From Arthrobacter glacialis (GTDB lineage Bacteria > Actinomycetota > Actinomycetes > Actinomycetales > Micrococcaceae): 64,000 nucleotides of DNA. Position 1 is the first letter of the stretch. Each line of letters begins with the position of its first letter. The notes below the pieces were generated by a model. It made no database searches and was not told the origin of the DNA. It was given only the letters and a program-made list of their open reading frames with translations. The position numbers were made by a program, and so were the translations under genes. Location of the stretch: assembly GCF_002909445.1 (NCBI RefSeq), contig NZ_PPXC01000016.1, positions 1-64,000 on the forward strand. Direction: 5' to 3'. Below, piece by piece: positions 58,429 through 64,000 of the stretch.

Positions 58429-60738
58429 GTGCAATCACGTTTAGGAGCTGCAGCAGGTACCAGCCTGTTTCAGAACAAGAAGAAAACGGGGTGGGGCCGC
58501 AAGGCCACCGCCGCCGTACTGGCCACAACCGTCCTGGCAAGCGCCGGGGTGGGTGCAGCCACGGTAGCCAGCGCTGCTGATGATCCGGCCGCACACTGGC
58601 ATGGTGCGAACTATGTTGTTCCGCCGGCTAACGCGTCCGGCGACTGGAACACCTGGTTGGGATCCATGCATGACCCCAACAGCAGCGAGTTCGCCTGGTG
58701 CATTGAATGGGGCACAGACGCAGGAATGACGCCTAGTAACCCCGGCACCATTGCTGATGGAAATGCCGCACTGTTCAACTACATCGTCCAGACCAAGCAG
58801 GGCGACACCTCCCAGCACAGTGCCATTGCGGAAGCAGCGCACCGGCTCTTTGACCCGAGGTATGCCGCCGTCTGGGATGGCAACGGGCCCGCCTTCGGCA
58901 CCCTGGCCACAGCCCCGACAACGGCCGGTCCCCGTGCCGCAGCAGATCAGATGATCGCAGAAGCTCAGGCCAATGCCGGTCCGTACAGGATCCAGCCTCA
59001 GCTGGTCATTGCCCCTGGTGGAAAGAAGGGAACCGTAACAGGCACATCTGTCCTGTCCGCGAGTGGCCAGGGGATCAACGGGTGGGCCGGTACAGCCACC
59101 CTGAACGGTCCCGCTGTGTGGGCCGGGACTAACTCCAAAGCCGTGAACCTGCACGCAGGCGATGTGCTCCCCGAGTTCATCGCTACCGGCAACGGCAAGG
59201 TAAGCGTCAAGATCGACATTACTGGCGCACCTGGTGCCTCCGTGGTGAAGCACAAGGTACCGGGCGAGCAGGGCATGGTGGTGACCTCCGGTACAACCAC
59301 CGTCAGCGGTCAGTCCGGCGATGTTCTCGTGACCTTCGACTTCCAGCCCAAAGCCACCTCCACCGCCGTCACCTATGTTGAGGCCGGCGACAAGCTTGCC
59401 GATGTTCTGCATGTGAACACCGCCACCGGCAGCGCCAACGACTGGGCATTCGTGGACGGCAAGAACGTACCGGCCATCTTCGATGTTGACTGGTACTACT
59501 CCCCCACCAAGCTCGCCCCCTCCGCCGAAGTCCCTGCATCTGCAAAGCTGCACACCTCCGGTAAGGGAACAGCCAATGGTGTTGGTGACATCACCGTCAC
59601 CGGCGCCAAAAACGCCGAGGCGGCCGGCTACTACTACCCGGTGGCAAAGTTCTCCAAGGCATCCCAGCCTGAGGGCCTGCGCCAGTACTTCACCGCTGAC
59701 TGGAAGGCCGGGTTCAACGACCCGAACGAGCAGACCATCGTGAAGTACACCCCCGAGGTGCGCACCAAGACAGCCGAAATCGCAGATGGCAAGATCCACG
59801 ACGTCATCACCGTCACCGGCAACAACCCCGAGGTCAAGCTCGATGTTGTCTCCAAGCTCATCATGACCAACGCCGAGACCGAGCCTGCGGGCACGGAGAC
59901 GGCACCGGCCGACGCCCAGGTCATCGCCACCGTCACCACCCCAGTTACCGGCAACGGTGAGGTCAAGACCGCTGATGTGAAGGTCCCTTGGGGCAAGATC
60001 GTCGCGGCCTGGGACAAGGGAGATAACCCGAAGCTGTACTGGCAGGAAAACATCGTGGCCACCGAATCCACGAAGCCCTGGACTGGCAAGCACCTGCTGC
60101 CGGCCGAGACGGTCAAGACCGAGAAGCCGGCCATCATCACCGAGGCTTCCGAGAACGGCACCGTCCCCCTGGACATGAACGACACCGGTATCGTCTCCGC
60201 CACCATCCCCACAGGTGATGGCGTTGTCGTCACCACGAAGGTGGAGCAGTTCAAGTTCGACAACTCCACTGACGGATCCGCCCAGGCTGTCTGCGCCAAC
60301 CCGTTCTACGAGTCACCGTGGCAGGACGTGACCACCACAACGGTCACCTACCCCACCCACAAGACTGAATTCGTTGGCACCTACGGCTACGTCGAAACGT
60401 TGAAGGTTGGCGTCACCGAAAATGGCAAGACCACCGAAACCGTCCTCCATAAGGGCAAGTGCGGTGAGAAGGAAGAAACAGTGATCGCCTTCCCGAAGGA
60501 CGTTCCTCCGACTCCGGAGAAGCCTGAACTGCCCACCCCGGAGAAGCCGGTAGCTCTCAAGGCTGCGGTTGTTCCTGTTGTTCCGGCTGGCAACATCGTC
60601 GCCGTGGACAACAGCACCCCGAACACGGCAATGTTCATCGGCGGCGGTGCACTGGCACTGGCCGGCCTCACCCTGGCGGGCATCATGATCGTCCGTCGCC
60701 GCAAGACCTCTGCTGAGGACCTTGTAGATACCAAGTAA
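58429..60738 (+). CDS. Large cell-wall-anchored surface protein (adhesin-like)
   Basis: 769 residues from GTG 58429 behind GGGAAGGA. Twin-Lys/Arg signal sequence (KKKTGWGRKATAAVLATTVL, ending ASAAD). Then an N-terminal domain with WCIEWGTDAGMTPSNPGTI that resembles thioester-type surface domains, and several beta-sandwich-like repeats rich in Thr and Val (GEVKTADVKVPWGKIVAAWD, PLDMNDTGIVSATIPTGDGV). A Pro/Glu/Lys linker and a sorting-type end follow: NSTPNTA, then MFIGGGALALAGLTLAGIMI and RRRKTS. TPNTA is an unusual variant of the LPXTG motif. With the sortase three genes downstream, it is probably wall-linked and may mediate mating-pair adhesion. Confidence 0.82.
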   Translation: MQSRLGAAAGTSLFQNKKKTGWGRKATAAVLATTVLASAGVGAATVASAADDPAAHWHGANYVVPPANASGDWNTWLGSMHDPNSSEFAWCIEWGTDAGMTPSNPGTIADGNAALFNYIVQTKQGDTSQHSAIAEAAHRLFDPRYAAVWDGNGPAFGTLATAPTTAGPRAAADQMIAEAQANAGPYRIQPQLVIAPGGKKGTVTGTSVLSASGQGINGWAGTATLNGPAVWAGTNSKAVNLHAGDVLPEFIATGNGKVSVKIDITGAPGASVVKHKVPGEQGMVVTSGTTTVSGQSGDVLVTFDFQPKATSTAVTYVEAGDKLADVLHVNTATGSANDWAFVDGKNVPAIFDVDWYYSPTKLAPSAEVPASAKLHTSGKGTANGVGDITVTGAKNAEAAGYYYPVAKFSKASQPEGLRQYFTADWKAGFNDPNEQTIVKYTPEVRTKTAEIADGKIHDVITVTGNNPEVKLDVVSKLIMTNAETEPAGTETAPADAQVIATVTTPVTGNGEVKTADVKVPWGKIVAAWDKGDNPKLYWQENIVATESTKPWTGKHLLPAETVKTEKPAIITEASENGTVPLDMNDTGIVSATIPTGDGVVVTTKVEQFKFDNSTDGSAQAVCANPFYESPWQDVTTTTVTYPTHKTEFVGTYGYVETLKVGVTENGKTTETVLHKGKCGEKEETVIAFPKDVPPTPEKPELPTPEKPVALKAAVVPVVPAGNIVAVDNSTPNTAMFIGGGALALAGLTLAGIMIVRRRKTSAEDLVDTK

Positions 60739-60850
60739 CACCAGCACCACTCAGCAACACCCACGCGGGGCATCCAGCCTGTCAGAAGCAACCGGACAGG
60801 CCAGGTGCCCCGCACTCATCCCCCACAAACCCAGTAGAAAACAGTTCATC

Positions 60851-61090
60851 ATGGTGACAACGATCCGGCTCCCCCACAGCACAGAGAACGTGATTGTTGA
60901 ATCGCGCCAAGTGCGCAGCTTGATGAATCTGTCGATTGTCAGCATGACCGTCAAGGGCAAGGTCATCAACCTCACCCAGGAATGTGCACGCGAGCTCGGG
61001 GCCGCCCTCCTGGACGCCAGCATGGCCCAGACAGAAACCAGCCATTCGACCATGTACGGCGCACCCATCGGCGCAGGAAGGAACTGCTGA
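60851..61090 (+). CDS. Hypothetical 79-residue protein in the sortase operon
   Basis: The protein is soluble (VTTIRLPHSTENVIVESRQV, RSLMNLSIVSMTVKGKVINL, TQECARELGAALLDASMAQT) with strand-helix alternation and no signal peptide. No ribosome site is obvious before ATG 60851, but its TGA overlaps the next ATG (61088-61092), so it is likely translated. Family not recognised. Confidence 0.5.
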   Translation: MVTTIRLPHSTENVIVESRQVRSLMNLSIVSMTVKGKVINLTQECARELGAALLDASMAQTETSHSTMYGAPIGAGRNC

Positions 61091-61257
61091 TGAAGAAATT
61101 AGGTATCTGGCCCCACCCGCCAACAGGCCGAGAAACCACCTCCAAGCTGTGCAACTGCTGCATACACCGGCCACAACCGGGACCCCTGAAAAGGGTGCTG
61201 CAAGCTGTTGACCGCAGAATCTTCAACGCCCTTCCAGAATGGATGCAAATTCTATGA
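61090..61257 (+). CDS. Small 55-residue Cys-rich protein
   Basis: ATG 61090 overlaps the previous TGA and follows AGGAAGGAACTG; its TGA overlaps the sortase ATG as ATGA (61254-61257). The protein is basic with the cluster TSKLCNCCIHRPQPGPLKR and an amphipathic end (VLQAVDRRIFNALPEWMQIL). The Cys-x-Cys-Cys-x-x-His group could bind zinc or a metal. Too short for common family assignment; the tight coupling on both sides argues that it is real. Confidence 0.6.
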   Translation: MKKLGIWPHPPTGRETTSKLCNCCIHRPQPGPLKRVLQAVDRRIFNALPEWMQIL

Positions 61258-61925
61258 GCACGCCCAAAAAACGCGGCCTATTCCTGCCCATTCTGCTGGT
61301 TCTGGTCCTACTGGCAGGTGGTGCCGCCGTCATGGCCATGAGCCTGAACACCACTTCCGATGAGGCCCCCAGCTATGCGCAGGCACCAAGCATCGACAAA
61401 CCTTTCACCACCACGGATCCCAACACCTTCGCCGGCCCCACCACCGCGAATGAAGCCCTCGCGGCTGAAAAGCCGCTGGGCCCCATGGAACTCTCCGTTC
61501 CCTCGGTCGGGCTGCGCGTATCCCTGGTCGAAAGCGGGATCACTCCTGATGGAGTCATGTCTCTCCCGGCCTCGAACCTGGCCGGCCACTACAGCCCCGC
61601 AGCGCCCATAGGCGCTACCGAAGGCTCAACCGTCATCGCCGGACACGTGAACTACGCGGACGGTTCAATCGCTCCCATGGGCCTGCTGGCAGGCATTCAA
61701 AAGGGTGCCCCAATCTTCATTACAGACGCCGCCGGCACCGTGCACCGCTACCAAGCCGTAGACGCTCAGCTCATTGGCAAACATGCACTCCCTGAAACGT
61801 TCTTCACCACCACAGGAAACCCCCAACTTGTCCTGCTGACCTGCGGCGGAGACATCGCATCCGACGCAACCGGGGTGCTGAACTTCCTCGACAACACCGC
61901 CATCACCGCTACTCCTTGGCCCTAA
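61254..61925 (+). CDS. Sortase (class E/F-like)
   Basis: 223 residues from ATG 61254. N-terminal anchor (FLPILLVLVLLAGGAAVMAM), a short linker and the sortase barrel: MELSVPSVGLRVSLVESGIT, AGHVNYADGSIAPMGLLAGI with the catalytic His, VHRYQAVDAQLIGKHALP and VLLTCGGDIASDATGVLNFL with catalytic Cys at about 197. The conserved Arg near the end is not evident (DATGVLNFLDN). It joins proteins with LAXTG-like signals to the cell wall; the two surface proteins at 52173 and 58429 are candidate substrates. Last gene of its operon, followed by a strong terminator. Confidence 0.88.
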   Translation: MSTPKKRGLFLPILLVLVLLAGGAAVMAMSLNTTSDEAPSYAQAPSIDKPFTTTDPNTFAGPTTANEALAAEKPLGPMELSVPSVGLRVSLVESGITPDGVMSLPASNLAGHYSPAAPIGATEGSTVIAGHVNYADGSIAPMGLLAGIQKGAPIFITDAAGTVHRYQAVDAQLIGKHALPETFFTTTGNPQLVLLTCGGDIASDATGVLNFLDNTAITATPWP

Positions 61926-61964
61926 GATCAGGCAGCAGTTGATGTAGACAATCACAATCGAGGC

Positions 61965-62011
61965 AAACAGTAAGGGCCGCTACCAAAAATTGGTAGCGGC
62001 CCTTACTGTTT
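61965..62011. terminator. Bidirectional terminator between convergent operons
   Basis: Perfect 22-base stem (61965-61986 with 61990-62011; central arms GGGCCGCTACCAA and TTGGTAGCGGCCC) with an AAA loop, bordered by AAAC on the left and GTTTT on the right. It can stop transcription of the sortase operon and of the minus-strand gene ending at 62032. Confidence 0.97.
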
Positions 62012-62031
62012 TCCCTGTCGGTCGATGTTGC

Positions 62032-62811
62032 TTAGCTGCAGCGGTAGATGTTGAGAGTTCCTGACCTGCCGTTGACCGTATTGTCAGCGCTGAAGGTTGC
62101 CCCTGTTGTGTTTCCTGCGATCATCCCGACCGCCTCGGCGTGCTGGATGCTTCCTTCTGCACCATCGAGGGACGATCCCCATGCGCTGGCTTTCAGAGAA
62201 CAGGCCGCGGTAACAGGAACGAACGCTGGCGCTCCAAGGCTTGCCCGTGCTGCTGCGATGCTGCCAAGGGTTTGAGCCGGCAATGAGGGTGCGACGGGCG
62301 GAACATACACAGGAGGTGCCGGAGCGGGGGCGGGCGCTGGTGCAGGGGCAGGAGCCGGGGCTGGTGCAGGCGCAGGCGCCGGGGCCGGGGCGGGAGCTTG
62401 CGCAACGGACCCCTGATCGACCTGGCCCGGAACTTGCTGTGCCTGGTCTACGGGGTTGCCGCCGACAGCCTCCCCGCCATCAGTTCCCCCTGCATCGCTG
62501 CTGCCTGTTGCCGCTTCGGCGGTGCTTGTGGGCTTCGCCTTGGCAGTCGGTGTGGCCTTGGTAGTGGCCTTCACACTGGGCTTGGCCGTCGCTGTGGTCG
62601 ATGACGTGGAAGCCACAGTGACAACGCTGTCGCTGGCCGAAGTGGTACCGCCGTCGTGTCCGGCGAGGGCAATGCCACCGATTGTGCCTCCGGCAAGAAT
62701 GGCCAGAGCCAGGGTTCCTGTGACGATCTTTGTTGCCAGGGGAAGCGCCTTGATCCTTGTGATGAAGGAGGAATCTTCGAGCGCGTTCGAGGTTTCTGTT
62801 GAGGGGTTCAT
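62032..62811 (-). CDS. Membrane-anchored protein with Ala-Pro repeat stalk
   Basis: 259 residues from ATG 62811. One membrane segment (IVTGTLALAILAGGTIGGIA), a Thr/Ser/Lys-rich stretch, an (Ala-Pro)n stalk of about 15 pairs (62300-62400), then a ~75-residue C-terminal domain with two Cys (VTAACSLKASAW, NIYRCS). The stalk would span the wall and present the end domain outside. Family of the end domain not recognised. The preceding ribosome site GGAAAGGCC fits ATG 62811. It lies in its own minus-strand unit beside the sortase operon. Confidence 0.6.
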   Translation of the reverse strand: MNPSTETSNALEDSSFITRIKALPLATKIVTGTLALAILAGGTIGGIALAGHDGGTTSASDSVVTVASTSSTTATAKPSVKATTKATPTAKAKPTSTAEAATGSSDAGGTDGGEAVGGNPVDQAQQVPGQVDQGSVAQAPAPAPAPAPAPAPAPAPAPAPAPAPAPPVYVPPVAPSLPAQTLGSIAAARASLGAPAFVPVTAACSLKASAWGSSLDGAEGSIQHAEAVGMIAGNTTGATFSADNTVNGRSGTLNIYRCS

Positions 62812-62852
62812 ACGGGTGGCCTTTCCTGGCGAGTGATGAATCAATAGAGAAT

Positions 62853-63611
62853 CTAGAAGCCGGTGAAGGCTAGTGACACTAGTTGGTTTTGGACTAAAGG
62901 CAGCGCGATCGCCCCTTTAGGGGACATACCGCGAAGGCGTGCCCATAAGTATCCGCGTGGACTGGTCACGAAGGTGACTAGTGCCTCTCGGTGGGATGCC
63001 GGAACCTTTGAGGGGAGTTCGTTGAGTGCTTTCACGGTGTCGAAGCTCAGCGAGTCCATGCTGCACTCCAGAACGTCCACTGCTTCGGCCGCCAAGTTCA
63101 TGGGCCACCGCAGCTTGACGAGAAGGGTGCAGAGCTCATGCCACAGAGGGCTTGACTGACGCGTGGTCGGTGTTGATAGGGAATTAAGAACAGCGCCCTC
63201 ATCATCGCCCACAGGGAGGATGAGGATTTCATCCTCCTGCAGACCAAGTTCTTCGGTCAGCTTCTTCCACTTGCCGGATTGAACGATGCTTTCCGAGATT
63301 CCATGACGGTCAGCGATCATCTTTCGACGGAGGCAATCACGAACACAGTTCACCAGGTAGGCACAAGGCGATTGTGCCATTTCCAGACCGACTCGACGCG
63401 TCATCTCCCACGTGAACGAGAGAATGTCCTCGGCACTGGCCCTAGGGAAGTCGTACACCAATGATTTGGTCAGCTCGGGTAGGAAGTCTCGGAACAGTGT
63501 TTGAGCTGCAGGACTGTGCTCGCCTTGCTGGCGATATTCGGTGAGCAGACGCAGTAGCGTTGCGTCCTTTTCAGCGAAGGGCAAGCTCTTTGCTGCAGAT
63601 ACCTCGTTCAT
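62853..63611 (-). CDS. Hypothetical regulator, possibly sigma-factor-like
   Basis: 252 residues, soluble. The stretch SAEDILSFTWEMTRRVGLEM, SPCAYLVNCVRDCLRRKMIA resembles region 2 of small sigma-70-type factors (AEDLVQETFL...YLxxxxRNxxxD), and a helix-rich end follows (FVTSPRGYLWARLRGMSPKG) where a region 4-like helix-turn-helix could lie. The similarity is weak, so the call is tentative; it might also be a plasmid-encoded helical protein without DNA binding. Its start overlaps the upstream gene by ATGA (63608-63611). Confidence 0.4.
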   Translation of the reverse strand: MNEVSAAKSLPFAEKDATLLRLLTEYRQQGEHSPAAQTLFRDFLPELTKSLVYDFPRASAEDILSFTWEMTRRVGLEMAQSPCAYLVNCVRDCLRRKMIADRHGISESIVQSGKWKKLTEELGLQEDEILILPVGDDEGAVLNSLSTPTTRQSSPLWHELCTLLVKLRWPMNLAAEAVDVLECSMDSLSFDTVKALNELPSKVPASHREALVTFVTSPRGYLWARLRGMSPKGAIALPLVQNQLVSLAFTGF

Positions 63612-64000
63612 ACCGGGATGCCCCAGCGTGACGCTACCTTGCGGCGCTGGTCAAGGATAGCTTCGGTGTGGTTCAGAAGCTTTCGAACCTGGGAAGCGTG
63701 GCGTTGCTCAGGTTCTGCGGCAACTAGGGAGTCAAAGGCCAGCTGCAAATCCTGTGAGATGGCCTCAACCATCACGATCTGATCCGCTGTTTCATCAGCC
63801 TCTGCGCTAGCGCCGATCGATGAAAGGAAACCCTCAACATCGAACAACACATCAGCATTGTCCGGAAAGAGAGTTGAGGACTCTTGGCCCTGAGCAACAC
63901 CACTGGTCAATGCCGAATTGGCCCCTCTTGTCCGGTCACGGACCTTTCCATCAAGCCCCCGGACCCTTGAAGGAATACCTCCAGCGTTTCCTGCAGTCCG
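63608..64000 (-). CDS. Hypothetical protein, start beyond the window
   Basis: A TTG at 63910 is the only start codon inside the window, but the frame stays open to base 64000 without a stop (GIPSRVRGLDGKVRDRTRGA, NSALTSG precede it), so the gene probably begins outside. The part seen is acidic and helical (STLFPDNADVLFDVEGFLSS, VEAISQDLQLAFDSLVAAEP, RHASQVRKLLNHTEAILDQR). No family assigned. It is coupled to the next gene by ATGA. Confidence 0.5.
   Translation of the reverse strand, partial: RTAGNAGGIPSRVRGLDGKVRDRTRGANSALTSGVAQGQESSTLFPDNADVLFDVEGFLSSIGASAEADETADQIVMVEAISQDLQLAFDSLVAAEPEQRHASQVRKLLNHTEAILDQRRKVASRWGIPV

Noticed and set aside
1-64000. Replication initiator, rRNA or tRNA genes
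   Set aside because: I saw none that I could support; a Rep protein may be among the unrecognised proteins or outside the window.

Overview
The window looks like a large piece of a conjugative plasmid (or plasmid-like integrated element) from a high-GC actinobacterium. Codons mostly end in G or C, the type IV secretion genes are of the actinobacterial SCO6880/DUF4913/DUF6668 kind, and the protein families resemble those of Arthrobacter-like Micrococcaceae. The genus is an inference. I see no rRNA, tRNA, CRISPR array or recognisable replication initiator.

Layout. 1-6.3 kb: the 3' part of a tyrosine-recombinase-like gene, a possible defence cluster (DUF6924 protein, YhcG-type PD-(D/E)XK nuclease, and an overlapping gene pair with a second PD-(D/E)XK-like protein), a small membrane protein and a serine recombinase. 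6.3-11.9 kb: a giant methyltransferase-helicase with a smaller, real-looking gene nested in its 5' end. 12-14.4 kb: an AT-rich island of secreted and membrane proteins, followed by a short fragment of a second methyltransferase-helicase copy. 15-20.2 kb: small plasmid genes including a glutaredoxin, SSB, an RHH ParB-like protein, a BrnT-like toxin with RHH antitoxin, and an HNH nuclease. 20,364-27,425: a complete Tn3-family transposon with identical 39-bp inverted repeats and a 5-bp target duplication. It carries its own signal peptidase I and secreted proteins. 27.5-31.3 kb: two gene cassettes with nearly the same ~370-bp leader and similar trailing hairpins, holding a hypothetical gene, an LPD29 gene and a ParB-domain gene. 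31.3-33.3 kb: a CYTH gene abutted by an IS110 element with a candidate bridge RNA.

The transfer region fills the rest. 33.9-34.4 kb is a likely origin region with a perfect 24-bp inverted repeat containing DnaA-box sequences. A MobF relaxase-helicase follows (34.4-39.4 kb). A 1,849-bp transposase-less Tn3-like element (39,367-41,215) with 34-bp ends and a GAGAC target duplication sits just after the relaxase. Genes from 58.1 down to 41.3 kb form one long minus-strand operon: CHAP hydrolase, NTF2/VirB8-like proteins, two paralogous single-pass proteins, a LAXTG surface protein, DUF6668, a VirB2-like small membrane protein, VirB6/TrbL, SCO6880, VirB4, VirD4 and DUF4913. A divergent control region full of palindromes (58.1-58.4 kb) separates it from a plus-strand surface-adhesin and sortase operon. 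The window ends with a membrane-anchored protein, a possible sigma-like regulator and a partial gene.

How it may work together: the relaxase nicks the origin near 34.1 kb, VirD4 docks it to the envelope channel, the CHAP hydrolase opens the wall, and the sortase-linked surface proteins may help mating cells adhere. The relaxase and the methyltransferase-helicase share an unusual C-terminal tail (TLKxWSxGF plus a Q/R/A-rich end). This suggests that both proteins, not only the relaxase, may be exported into the recipient. That is the most interesting hypothesis here.
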